Of a DNA stretch of 64,000 nucleotides, positions 29,909-38,024 are shown piece by piece (positions within the stretch are counted from its first letter, which is position 1; each line of letters begins with the position of its first letter). The stretch comes from Nocardia asteroides (GTDB taxonomy: Bacteria > Actinomycetota > Actinomycetes > Mycobacteriales > Mycobacteriaceae). Below the pieces are notes generated by a model. It saw only the letters and a list, made by a program, of their open reading frames with translations. It did no database searches and was not told where the DNA came from. A program made the translations under genes and the position numbers. The stretch spans positions 1,860,001 to 1,924,000 of the forward strand of contig CP082844.1 in the NCBI GenBank assembly GCA_019930625.1. Reading direction: 5' to 3'.

Positions 29909-30198
29909 ATCCCGAGGTTCGTTTCAGCGACTCCGGTGTAGCTGGTGTGGGCGCGGCGCGCTACCTCACGTAGTTCATCGAGGTTTTCGCGCATCTCCGC
30001 CGCGCCGGCCATCCAGCGGTCGTGGGCGGTTCTCTGAGCTTGCGCTGCCGGGCTCGACCAGGACAGCTGTAGATCGGCGATGTGCTGGTCGACCTCTTGC
30101 AGCCAGCCCTCGACGTCTTTTCCGAACTTTTCCATCGTCGTGATCGCGTCATCGAGCTGCTGTAGGTCGACTCGGTAGCTGTAGTCGTCGTCAGCCAT
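29899..30198 (-). CDS. WXG100-family protein (W-S-S variant)
   Basis: The 99-residue, mostly helical protein has the helix-turn-helix hairpin of the WXG100 fold with Trp47-Ser48-Ser49 at the turn (ADLQLSWSSPAAQAQ), so glycine of the W-x-G is replaced by serine. Such proteins form dimers exported by type VII secretion. It lies 2 nt downstream of a second WXG100 gene and overlaps the downstream candidate toxin, which suggests a heterodimer that escorts it. Confidence 0.85.
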   Translation of the reverse strand: MADDDYSYRVDLQQLDDAITTMEKFGKDVEGWLQEVDQHIADLQLSWSSPAAQAQRTAHDRWMAGAAEMRENLDELREVARRAHTSYTGVAETNLGMWP

Positions 30199-30200
30199 GG

Positions 30201-30515
30201 TTACAGCTGGTTTCCCAGTTGGGTGATCGCGTCGCGGTTGGTGGTATCGCGTAGTTCGTACCGGTTGGCGGCATCAGCGAGATTCGCGGCCGAGGTTTCG
30301 AGCGCGGCGACGATATCGTCGGCGCCTTGCTTCCATTCGATCCATGACTCGTCGTAGGCCGATGCCGCGCTACCACGCCAGCCGTCGGCGAGGAGTTCTT
30401 TGCCTATCGTGTTGTCCAGCTGGGCAACACGATCACAGACGAGCTGGGCTTTATCGGCGATGAACCGCGAGGCATCGCGCAGCCGCTCGACTTCGACCTG
30501 GAGTTCATCGGACAT
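30201..30515 (-). CDS. WXG100-family protein (W-R-G)
   Basis: The 104-residue protein contains a helical hairpin with Trp46-Arg47-Gly48 (LLADGWRGSAASAYDESW), the canonical WXG turn and its following helix. The start is the ATG at 30515 (MSDELQVEVERLRDASRF). A longer frame to 30677 adds no family sequence. It is the first gene of the five-gene operon. No ESX ATPase or membrane channel gene is in the window, so export would depend on machinery encoded elsewhere. Confidence 0.87.
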   Translation of the reverse strand: MSDELQVEVERLRDASRFIADKAQLVCDRVAQLDNTIGKELLADGWRGSAASAYDESWIEWKQGADDIVAALETSAANLADAANRYELRDTTNRDAITQLGNQL

Positions 30516-31176
30516 GCCGTCTCCCCTCGTAGCGCACTCCACAGATCGCCTACGAACTATAGGACGCATCAGGCGCGCAACAGGTTCCGTTGCCGCCCAT
30601 CCGTCGTACGGCGGACCGCAGTGATGTAGTCGGCAGACGCGCCTCACGCGATCGGCGGTTGGTGGGAGGACAACCAAGCCAGAATGGATCGGCCGGTCGT
30701 ATGACCACAGCCCTCGCTGGGGTTCCGTTTTTTCTTGGTGCGCGGACGACGTCCTCAGCGATCGCGCCCGCCGCCGGAGGTTGCGCAGCGGTCACCCTCG
30801 TAGGGCTGGAAGACGAGCACACCGGATGCTTTGTGCAGCGGCTCCAGAGCACATCTCAGCGCAGCTTCCTGGGGCTGGCCGATACGTCGAGGCCCGCCTC
30901 CGCTCTGCGAGGTCCAGCACTACTCGCGAAGCAAAATGGCATGGAATAGTTCCGCGCACTGTCGGTGCGCAGCTATGCGGTGCAGCGGCAGAGCGGTGTG
31001 GAGGTTCAGCTCAAGTGCCAGGAAATGCGAGTTTACCTCGGGTTTTTCGCCTTGAGAGCATCGCGGATTCAGCTGTAACGGTCATCGCGGTTTGAACGGT
31101 CTGTCAAGCGTCGTGTCGACTAGTGAGGTTGAAGGCTCTAGTTTGGACGTCGATCCGAACCGAGAGGATAACGACG
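30516..31176. other. Divergent non-coding region inside the element
   Basis: This 661-bp region lies between the WXG100 operon (minus strand) and the small membrane protein gene (plus strand), so both promoters should be here. Open frames on both strands show no family features. I see no clear hexamer pair. Confidence 0.5.
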
Positions 31177-31383
31177 ATGTTCGACATGCTGGCCGGCGGC
31201 AAGGCGGCGGTAACTTGTGTACTCGTGTGGTGGGCGTTGGTCACCAGTGTGGTGTTCCTGTTGGCGATTGGCGTCAACTTGTTCCATCCCGATCCGAAAC
31301 GAAGGCGGGACGCTCACGGCCTTCTGGTATTCCTTCGAGACAGTGTTCGCAGCATGTTCCGTCGAGAGCGCGGCGAGCAGTGA
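31177..31383 (+). CDS. Small single-pass membrane protein
   Basis: The 68-residue product has one hydrophobic segment (AAVTCVLVWWALVTSVVFLLAI, about residues 9-30) and a basic cytoplasmic tail (PDPKRRRDAHGLLVFLRDSV). The ATG at 31177 follows GAGAGGA. Its stop overlaps the GTG start of the methylase gene by 4 nt, which suggests coupled translation. No function is recognised. Confidence 0.6.
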   Translation: MFDMLAGGKAAVTCVLVWWALVTSVVFLLAIGVNLFHPDPKRRRDAHGLLVFLRDSVRSMFRRERGEQ

Positions 31384-33686
31384 ACGATCCCATGTTCACT
31401 ACGTCGCTGATCAGCCGATCAGAACTCGCTGAACTCGCGGGAGTCAACAGCGCGACATTCAAAATCTGGGAGAACCGCCACCCCGACTTTCCCGGCCCCG
31501 TAGCCACCGATGACCGAGGGCGTCAGTACTACGATCTCGCCCGCACGCTCGAGTGGTTGGGCCGACGTCCCATCCCGAGCGGCTTGCGTGACGGCGAGCA
31601 TGAGGGTTTCACCTACGGGATGCGCGTGCGGCGGGAGCTGGCGGCACAGCAACGCCGTCGTCTGGCCGAGATCGAAGAGCCAGACGATTCCCAAAAGCTT
31701 TCCACCGTGGTGCGCGACCTCCTGGAGCTGCTGCGCAAATGGGGTCGGGGCAGCTCCTCATCGAACACCGATCGCATCACTGCGGCGATGTGCATGATCT
31801 TCCTGCGCGTCTGCGATCCGGAATCGTGGGAAGAACTCAAGAGACTGGCTCAGACGCCTTCAACTCAACCCCAAGTGCTCACTCGACTCGGGCGGCATCT
31901 CGATGCCGCTGTCCGGCGATACGGGATCGCGGTGAACATGTCACCCATCCTCGGCTCCCTACGTCCGCAGCCGTCTGCCGAGGTGAAGCGGTTGTTCGAG
32001 ATAATTCAGGTGCTCGGACCGCGGGCTGTCGCCTACCTGGTTCAGCGATACGACGCGGAGGCGGAGCTCGGTAGCACGGAGTACTTCACGCCACCCGCCG
32101 TGGTCGACCTGATGGTCGGTGCTGTCGTTGACCCGACCGCCGACAGCGCCGTTTTGTACGATCCCCATATCCGCGGTGGGGAACTGCTGCGATCCGCAGC
32201 GGGCAGATACCAGCCTGGATGCCTCATTACTGCCCATGGAAGCAGCCCGAATTCCGATTTGCTGCGCCTCGCCGGATTAAGCCTTGCAACTGTCGGCACT
32301 GCCGCGACCCTGCGACCCGGCACCTCGGCACCATGGATCACCGATGACAGCGCAGTACACCTCGCCGACGTGGTCATCACCAATCCACCGTTCAACCTCA
32401 AGTCCGAGTACCGCGACGACAACACCTCCGTCGCATGGCCTTTCGGCGATCCACCACCGCACAACGACAACTACGCCTGGCTACAGCACGCCATTTCCAA
32501 ACTGCGGCCGACAGGTCGAGCGGCAGTGCTCATGCCCGCTAGAGCGGGTCTGTCGAGCAATCGCAGCGAGCGCGAGATCCGTCAGCGAATGGTGGAAGCC
32601 GGCGCTGTGCAAGCGATCATCGCGCTGCCGGACAGGCTGTTTCGCGGAACCGACCTCGCCGGGACGATCTGGGTGCTGCAACATCCGAAGGGCTCAGCGA
32701 CGGCAGTAACGTTCATCGACGCTCGGTTGGCGGGAGTCGCGGCCAGTGGAGGCCGCAACCGACTGCCACAGGACGTGGTCGCCGCCGTCATCGAACAGCT
32801 CGACGCGGCAGATGCTCTGCCGCCGGGGCCGACTCGTATGTTAATTCCCAACTGCCATGCGATCGTGGTAACCCCCCGGGGGATTCGTGCCGCCGAGTAT
32901 GCACTCGATCCATCCAGCTATCGTCAGTCGTCCGAGCGACGGCATCAAGGTGAACTGCTCCGGATGGCGAAGGAAGCGCGGACGGTAGCGCACACCTCGG
33001 CCGACGTTGTCGCGCGGGCCACAAAACGGATCGATCGAATTGAACTGCGACCGTGGCTGCCGTCGGAATGGCAGGTTCGTCGGTTGGAGGATGTGTGTGA
33101 CATCCAGCCGGGCCCTTCACCAAGCCACGTTCGGAAGGAGCACCGCACAGCGGAGGGAATCCCGATCATCCTCAACAAGCACCTCCGGGACCGACGTATC
33201 GTGCTCGATGAATTCGACTGCCTAGGCCAAGACCAGATGCGTCAGATGGAGCAGTTCATCTTGCACGTTGGCGACATCGTCGTGGTTCGAACCGGTACGG
33301 TCGGCGACCCGGTCATCGTCACCCAAGAACACGCGGGCGCGCTACTCGGGCCGAACCTGATTCGGCTGAGAGTACGCGAACCAGATCTCGACCCGCACTA
33401 CCTGTTGTCCTTCTTATCCCGCCCAGGAATCTTGCGATGGATGCAAGGGCGATCCAGCGGCAGCGTGGTCTACTCGATCACCGCTAAGGCGCTGGGAAAG
33501 TTGGAAATGACGATCCCACCGATCGCCGAGCAACAAGCCACCGGGTCAGCGCTCAGCGCCTACGACGAGCAGATCGCGGCGTATCACGATGCGCTCGAGG
33601 CGGCCAAGAAGGCCCGCGCTGCGGTAGCCGAAGGCCTCATCGCCGGCGAAATCGGGGTAAGGGAACAGCCCCGAGGCTCCGAATAA
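31380..33686 (+). CDS. Fused type I DNA methyltransferase and specificity protein (HsdM-HsdS-like), no HsdR
   Basis: The 768-residue protein starts with a helix-turn-helix-like segment (SRSELAELAGVNSATFKIWE). An N-6 adenine methylase region follows: EYFTPPAVVDLMVGAVV, the SAM loop DPHIRGGELLRSA, and the catalytic motif ITNPPFNLK. The last third is an HsdS-type target-recognition domain (PSEWQVRRLEDVCDIQPGPS, HVGDIVVVRTGTVGDP, IPPIAEQQATGSALSAYDEQ). The SAM loop departs from the usual DPxxGxG: the first glycine is arginine. No restriction subunit or endonuclease is nearby. It may be an orphan methylase or a regulator; GTG at 31380 or ATG at 31392 may be the start. Confidence 0.85.
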   Translation: MNDPMFTTSLISRSELAELAGVNSATFKIWENRHPDFPGPVATDDRGRQYYDLARTLEWLGRRPIPSGLRDGEHEGFTYGMRVRRELAAQQRRRLAEIEEPDDSQKLSTVVRDLLELLRKWGRGSSSSNTDRITAAMCMIFLRVCDPESWEELKRLAQTPSTQPQVLTRLGRHLDAAVRRYGIAVNMSPILGSLRPQPSAEVKRLFEIIQVLGPRAVAYLVQRYDAEAELGSTEYFTPPAVVDLMVGAVVDPTADSAVLYDPHIRGGELLRSAAGRYQPGCLITAHGSSPNSDLLRLAGLSLATVGTAATLRPGTSAPWITDDSAVHLADVVITNPPFNLKSEYRDDNTSVAWPFGDPPPHNDNYAWLQHAISKLRPTGRAAVLMPARAGLSSNRSEREIRQRMVEAGAVQAIIALPDRLFRGTDLAGTIWVLQHPKGSATAVTFIDARLAGVAASGGRNRLPQDVVAAVIEQLDAADALPPGPTRMLIPNCHAIVVTPRGIRAAEYALDPSSYRQSSERRHQGELLRMAKEARTVAHTSADVVARATKRIDRIELRPWLPSEWQVRRLEDVCDIQPGPSPSHVRKEHRTAEGIPIILNKHLRDRRIVLDEFDCLGQDQMRQMEQFILHVGDIVVVRTGTVGDPVIVTQEHAGALLGPNLIRLRVREPDLDPHYLLSFLSRPGILRWMQGRSSGSVVYSITAKALGKLEMTIPPIAEQQATGSALSAYDEQIAAYHDALEAAKKARAAVAEGLIAGEIGVREQPRGSE

Positions 33687-34028
33687 CCTCCGTGAAAGGT
33701 GGACGCTCGAGGAGTTCTCCCGAGCCGAACGGCCGTGAGTGGATGTAGCACGAGGGCCAGGACGCCGACGGCGCGTTGCCGTGGCAGGCCGAAGCCCGAT
33801 CCACTCGACACCGATCTACCCCGCCCGCAACCGACCTCGAACGGGGGGATCTATGCTGTCGCGGAATCACCACGACTCCCATGGACTACTGCTGCACCCT
33901 GGGAGATTCCCCCACTCGCACGCCGAACATGACCGCAACAAGCACGTTGTGGCTGCCGTGATCGTTGCGGTGGGTGACAGCCTGTATCCGACAGTGATGC
34001 CTTTCGATCGGACCGGAGGTAACGGATA
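33687..34028. other. Methylase-integrase intergenic region
   Basis: These 342 bp show no excisionase-like helix-turn-helix gene or other recognisable feature. GGAGGT at 34016-34021 serves the integrase GTG. A promoter for the integrase is expected here. Confidence 0.5.
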
Positions 34029-35273
34029 GTGCGTACTGCTCGTCCTCGTCCGCGCAAGGACGGGACCGTGGCTTGGCAAGTGCCGTTCAGCGTCGATGTC
34101 GGCGGTCGTCGGCGCCAGTCGGCTGAGACGTTCGACGACTACGAGGAAGCATCGCGGTGGGCGGCGCTGCTCGCCCGGGTCGGCGTCGAAGTGGCACGGA
34201 AGGTACTCGAAGCCCAGCGCGGTAGCCGTCCTGAACACATCACCTTGTCCCAATGGCTGCGTCACTACACCGACCGGCTCACCGGGATCCAGGAAGATGT
34301 TCGCCGCAAGTACCACGGCTACATCCGCAACGACATCGACGAGTTCATGGGGCATCTGCCGATCGCGGCAATCACGCAGGACACTGATGCGGCGTGGGTG
34401 GTGTATCTGGAGCAGGACAAGGGCAACGCGCCGAAGACAATCCAGAACAAGCACGGATTCCTGTGTGCGGGGATGCGGGCGGCCGCGGAGCAGCGCCCGC
34501 AACCGCTGATCCCGTTCAACCCGTGTACGGGCACTCGCCTGCCGCGTCATGATACGCCGGAGATCGACATCTTCGACAACGATGAGTGGGAGTTGTTCGA
34601 GCAGTTGATGGCGCCGCGGTGGCGTCCGCAGGCAGAGTTCGGGTTGGTGTCGATGGCGCGACCGAGTGAAGTCGGGGCGTTGCTGGTGCGGGATATCAAT
34701 CGCAGGACCGGCGCGGTGCGGATCAACAAGGCGTGGAAAGACGCAGGCAGCAAGCTGAAGCTGGGCAGACCGAAGAGCAAGCGGGGTGTGCGGACGGTGA
34801 ACGTGCCGTTGGAGACCCTCGACCGGCTGAACCTCACGCGTCGTGGCGAGGAGTTGCTGTTCCACACGGTGATCGGCACGCCCATCACCGCGGCCGTCTT
34901 CTACAAGGACGCATGGCAACCAGCCCTGCGGCGCCTGGACGCACTCGCGTGCGGCGACTTCTCCCTGTTCACACGCAAGTCGCGCTGGCAGGGCGGCGAC
35001 CCAGAAGAGTTGCTGGAGCGGTTCGCGTCCACCATCGACAGTCTGCGCGTGAAGCGGTTGACGCCCTACACACTGCGGCACACCGGCATATCGTGGAAGC
35101 TGCAGGACGGGGTGCCGCTCTTCGTCGTGTCCCGCGACGCCGGACACGAATCGGTGACTACAACCGATCGCCGATACGGTCACAACGACCGCGCCGCAAG
35201 TGAGTCCGCAGCACAGGTAATCGCCAGCAGACTACCGCGAGTGCGATCAGAGATGCTCACGCTGACGGCGTGA
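34029..35273 (+). CDS. int: Tyrosine site-specific integrase
   Basis: The 414-residue recombinase integrates the element at tRNA-Ile. The N-terminal arm-binding domain (RPRKDGTVAWQVPFSVDVGG) and core-binding domain (ITLSQWLRHYTDRLTG, RNDIDEFMGHLPIAAI) precede the catalytic domain. That domain has Arg in VSMARPSEVGALL (about 210), YTLRHTGISW (about 350), SRDAGHESV and the nucleophile Tyr in TDRRYGH (about 382). The usual histidine of H-x-LRH is tyrosine. The start is GTG at 34029, 7 nt after GGAGGT. No excisionase gene is evident. Confidence 0.95.
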   Translation: MRTARPRPRKDGTVAWQVPFSVDVGGRRRQSAETFDDYEEASRWAALLARVGVEVARKVLEAQRGSRPEHITLSQWLRHYTDRLTGIQEDVRRKYHGYIRNDIDEFMGHLPIAAITQDTDAAWVVYLEQDKGNAPKTIQNKHGFLCAGMRAAAEQRPQPLIPFNPCTGTRLPRHDTPEIDIFDNDEWELFEQLMAPRWRPQAEFGLVSMARPSEVGALLVRDINRRTGAVRINKAWKDAGSKLKLGRPKSKRGVRTVNVPLETLDRLNLTRRGEELLFHTVIGTPITAAVFYKDAWQPALRRLDALACGDFSLFTRKSRWQGGDPEELLERFASTIDSLRVKRLTPYTLRHTGISWKLQDGVPLFVVSRDAGHESVTTTDRRYGHNDRAASESAAQVIASRLPRVRSEMLTLTA

Positions 35274-35301
35274 TTTGCAGCCCCGCTGGTCTGGTTCAGG
35301 C

Positions 35302-35318
35302 TGGTGACGCCGTCACCA
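35302..35318. repeat. Inverted-repeat motif TGGTGAC-GCC-GTCACCA
   Basis: Second copy of the arm-type motif, 28 bp after the integrase stop. Confidence 0.85.
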
Positions 35319-35346
35319 ACCCTCGCTCCCCACTCGGCGAAATCCC

Positions 35347-35363
35347 TGGTGACGCTGTCACCA
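35347..35363. repeat. Inverted-repeat motif TGGTGAC-GCT-GTCACCA
   Basis: Third copy of the motif, 45 bp from the second and about 120 bp from attR. Confidence 0.85.
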
Positions 35364-35481
35364 CAAATGTGTAAGGTCGGGTACCGAAACGTAACCAAAC
35401 GTCCTGAGATGTACGTCAGAACCACTGGTGAGCTTGCGAATCAGGGTCTTGACCAGCAGTTTTTACGGGCATGAGGCCTAG

Positions 35482-35505
35482 GGTTCAAGTCCTCCTAGGC
35501 CCACC
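35482..35505 (+). other. attR core
   Basis: A 24-bp exact copy of the tRNA-Ile 3' end (27439-27462). It marks the right end of the element. Sequence to either side does not match the tRNA gene. Confidence 0.92.
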
Positions 35506-35625
35506 CATAGAACGCCAAGTCAAGAGCGCGTTCGCCGCAGTAGGCATCGATTTCATGTCACCCTGTTGCCGATAGACGGTTCTCGATCCGCATTCCGAAG
35601 TGTTTCCGACGGAGGGAACACCTTC

Positions 35626-35870
35626 ACATGCTCGCCCCACGCCCCCAGGCACCGCACCGACGGCTCCATCGCCTGGCAGGTTCAGTTCCAGTCATACGAC
35701 AGCGACCGCGTCCGTCACCGCGCCGTGGCGCCGGAGGCTTCCGCCTGACCGACCGGCTGACCCGCCCCACCGGACAGCTGTGGGGCGGCTTCGATCCCGT
35801 TCGACGCAAGTAGTACGCCCACATCGGCAACGACATCGAGCCGTTCTTCGGCGACATACCGGCAACGCCG
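35626..35870 (+). pseudogene. Decayed N-terminal part of a second tyrosine integrase
   Basis: Two frames together resemble the intact integrase. PRHRTDGSIAWQVQFQ matches PRPRKDGTVAWQVPFS, and LTDRLTRPTGQ, then VRRK-stop-YAHIGNDIEPFFGDIP, matches TDRLTGIQEDVRRKYHGYIRNDIDEFMGHLP (segments compared in parts). A frameshift and an in-frame TAG interrupt it, and the catalytic domain is missing. It lies about 120 bp beyond attR, so it is likely the residue of an older related element at the same tRNA. I see nothing else in the region up to 35943. Confidence 0.8.
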
Positions 35871-35943
35871 CCACGCTCCGATGTGCCCCCGCGGTCGGCG
35901 GAAAGCGGCGCGGCATCCGGTCGAACTGCGGATCGGCGGTGGT

Positions 35944-36636
35944 TCAGGTTGTCGCGCGCACTTCGACACAGCATTCGCCCTCCCGTGGTGCGAGTACCGC
36001 GTGCACGCTGTCGGTGCCGAGACCGGTCAGTATGCCGGAGCAGAAGGCATGGTTCAGACTGCACACCAACTCGGGGGCGGTCGTCGCCAGCGGGTGAAAA
36101 GGGCAGTTGCGCAGTCGCACGCAGGTCGGCGCTTCGCGGCTGGGTTCGAAGCCGTGTTCGGCGAGCATGCCCTGCATCAGGGTCAGAGCGCGCTCGACCC
36201 CCAGTCGGCCGGGCCTGGTTCGTTCCCGTTCGGCGCCGCCGAGTTCCTCGCCGCGTCGCTGCGCTACCCGCATCGCCGCCTCGCGCGCTGTTTCCTCGTC
36301 GCGCTCGCTCAGCACGGCACCCATCAGGATTTCGGCAAGCACCTCGTAGCGGCGATCGGGAATGCTCACCCGGACATCGGCGTCGGTGGGCTCGTAGACC
36401 TTCGGGGTTCGCCCGACGCGGCGAACGCCCCCAGGTGCCTCGTACCGAGCGCGCAGCAGTCCGGCGTCGACCAGCTTGTCCAGATGGAACGCGGCCAGTT
36501 TGCGGGAGATCCCGACCTCGGCCGCGGCTTCGTCCCGGGTGACGGGCCGACGGGCTCGCCGGATGAACCAGTACATCCCGCGCCGCGAGTCGTCATCGAG
36601 AACCGCGACGGCGCCGATCGCCGCTTCGTTGGTCAC
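35944..36636 (-). CDS. HTH transcriptional regulator with C-terminal Cys/His cluster
   Basis: The protein has an N-terminal winged helix (PVTRDEAAAEVGISRKLAAF then HLDKLVDAGLL) and a C-terminal sensory domain with clustered ligands: CVRLRNCPFHPLA, ELVCSLNHAFC and EGECCVEV. This layout is common in actinobacterial ArsR/SufR-like regulators that may bind a metal or Fe-S cluster. The GTG at 36636 is preferred over an upstream start because the palindrome TGATA-N5-TATCA lies 8 bp upstream. Its targets probably include itself and the divergent genes. Confidence 0.8.
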   Translation of the reverse strand: MTNEAAIGAVAVLDDDSRRGMYWFIRRARRPVTRDEAAAEVGISRKLAAFHLDKLVDAGLLRARYEAPGGVRRVGRTPKVYEPTDADVRVSIPDRRYEVLAEILMGAVLSERDEETAREAAMRVAQRRGEELGGAERERTRPGRLGVERALTLMQGMLAEHGFEPSREAPTCVRLRNCPFHPLATTAPELVCSLNHAFCSGILTGLGTDSVHAVLAPREGECCVEVRATT

Positions 36637-36643
36637 TAGACCA

Positions 36644-36658
36644 TGATAACGGATATCA
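36644..36658. promoter_or_regulatory. Palindromic operator TGATA-N5-TATCA
   Basis: Perfect 5-bp arms with a 5-bp spacer lie directly upstream of the regulator start. It is a likely autoregulatory operator. Confidence 0.55.
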
Positions 36659-36701
36659 GAGTAGGCGAAAATGCCAGTTCCTGCCCAGAATGAGTGATGG
36701 G

Positions 36702-36730
36702 TTGACTGACGTAGTAATTTCGCCAATAAT
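36702..36730 (+). promoter_or_regulatory. Promoter for the membrane protein-folE unit
   Basis: TTGACT (36702-36707) and AATAAT (36725-36730) are separated by 17 bp and face the plus-strand genes. The stretch is unusually AT-rich and includes CCAATAATTTTTGG (36723-36736), a short inverted repeat over the -10. Confidence 0.55.
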
Positions 36731-36934
36731 TTTTGGTATTAATGGACCGATGCGGAGGTGCGATGAGCGGCGAACCGCAACAGGGCAAGCAGCCGGTGAG
36801 CCCGGCGCTGGCAGTCTGCGGCTATCTCGGCGGAAACTCGCCTACCGCTACGGCGTCCGCGTGGCCGACGAAACCACCCGGGCCGCCGGATTTCGGCACT
36901 GCACCATTCGATCCGAACTTCCGAGGAGCAGATC

Positions 36935-37351
36935 ATGGGCATCGCGGCATTGATCACCTGGTTGTCGACAGCCGCCGGTGGGTTCGTCCTGCTGGGCACG
37001 TGGATCACCAAGGGCGGAACACGGCAATCGGCTACCACCCATTTGCCACCGCCAGTGGTGTTCGGTCATTTCCTGCTCGCCGTCGCCGGGCTCGTCGTCT
37101 GGATCGCGTATCTGGTCGCCGACACCGACGCGCTGGCCTGGACCGCGTTCGCACTGCTGGTGCCGGTCGCCTTGCTCGGTTTCACCATGCTGGCACGGTG
37201 GCTTCCGGTCTACCGCGACCGTGCCACCCCAGCGCAGGATTCTCCGGCCGAACGGCATTTCCCCGTCGCGATCGTCGGTGGGCACGGTGTGTTCGCTGTC
37301 GCCACCGTCGTGCTGGTGCTGTTGACCGCTCTCGGCGTCGGTGGGAGCTAG
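36935..37351 (+). CDS. Small four-helix membrane protein
   Basis: The 138-residue protein has four hydrophobic segments (IAALITWLSTAAGGFVLLGT, VFGHFLLAVAGLVVWIAYLV, ALAWTAFALLVPVALLGFTM, GHGVFAVATVVLVLLTALGV). Family members of this kind are common and unassigned. GAGGAG lies 7 nt upstream of the ATG. folE follows after 3 nt, so they are one operon. No function is recognised. Confidence 0.8.
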   Translation: MGIAALITWLSTAAGGFVLLGTWITKGGTRQSATTHLPPPVVFGHFLLAVAGLVVWIAYLVADTDALAWTAFALLVPVALLGFTMLARWLPVYRDRATPAQDSPAERHFPVAIVGGHGVFAVATVVLVLLTALGVGGS

Positions 37352-37354
37352 CCC

Positions 37355-37951
37355 GTGTCACGCCCCGCGCTACGCGTTGTCCATGAACCGGTCCACACCA
37401 TCGACATGCCTGCCGCCGAACGTGCTGCCGGTGAGTTCCTCACCGCGCTCGGTATCGGACTCGACGACGAACATCTGCGTGCCACTCCCGGGCGGATGGC
37501 CCGCGCCTACGCCGAACTGTTCACCCCACGGCCGTTCGACCTGACAACCTTTCCCAACGAAGAGGGCTATGACGAACTCGTCCTCGCCCGCCGCATCCCG
37601 TTGCGCTCGGTATGTGAACACCACCTGCTGCCGTTCGTCGGGGTCGCCCACGTCGGTTATCTGCCCGGCGACCGCATCCTCGGACTATCCAAACTCGCCC
37701 GCATCGTCGAGCACTTCTCCCACCGCCCCCAAGTCCAGGAACGACTCACCAAACAGATCGCAGACTGGCTCGCCGAACACCTGCAACCACAAGGCGTCGG
37801 CGTCGTCATCGAAGCCGAACACACATGCATGACCCTGCGCGGCGTCCAAGCCACCGGCGCCACCACCGTTACCTCGACCTTGCTGGGCACCCTGCGGGAA
37901 GACGCCCGCTCCCGCCAAGAATTCCTCTCCCTCACCGGAATCACACCCTGA
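37355..37951 (+). CDS. folE: GTP cyclohydrolase I, probable second copy
   Basis: This enzyme converts GTP to 7,8-dihydroneopterin triphosphate, the first step of folate and pterin synthesis. The 198-residue sequence has the zinc ligands in SVCEHHLLPFVGVAHVGYLP and HTCMTLRGVQ, and the motif GLSKLARIVEHFSHRPQVQE. The canonical folE of actinobacteria lies with ftsH and folP, so this copy next to a metal-type regulator may be a paralogue; that cannot be confirmed here. The start is GTG at 37355. Confidence 0.93.
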   Translation: MSRPALRVVHEPVHTIDMPAAERAAGEFLTALGIGLDDEHLRATPGRMARAYAELFTPRPFDLTTFPNEEGYDELVLARRIPLRSVCEHHLLPFVGVAHVGYLPGDRILGLSKLARIVEHFSHRPQVQERLTKQIADWLAEHLQPQGVGVVIEAEHTCMTLRGVQATGATTVTSTLLGTLREDARSRQEFLSLTGITP

Positions 37952-38024
37952 TGCCCACCCCCCCCACATGGCCGCGAGCACAAGATCACGGGCATGCCGG
38001 GGTGCGGGCTTCCGGACCCGCGCT

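Larger units (their letters stand above)
27439..35505 (+). mobile_element. Integrative element in tRNA-Ile, about 8.1 kb
   Basis: A perfect 24-bp direct repeat bounds this segment: 27439-27462 within the tRNA 3' end and 35482-35505. A tyrosine integrase ends about 210 bp from the right repeat. Inverted-repeat motifs TGGTGAC-N3-GTCACCA lie near both ends. Cargo is a WXG100/metallopeptidase operon on the minus strand and a small membrane protein plus a DNA methylase on the plus strand. No replication, conjugation or phage structural gene is visible, so it is a small genomic island or a reduced integrative element. Confidence 0.92.

Noticed and set aside
30590..30949. Open frame on the plus strand upstream of the WXG100 operon
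   Set aside because: No ribosome-binding site, no family and a competing frame on the other strand; treated as non-coding.
33699..33932. Possible excisionase gene before the integrase
   Set aside because: No helix-turn-helix pattern and no ribosome-binding site were seen.
36690..36953. Open frame before the four-helix membrane protein
   Set aside because: It starts over the predicted promoter and shows no family; the 36935 start has a good ribosome-binding site.
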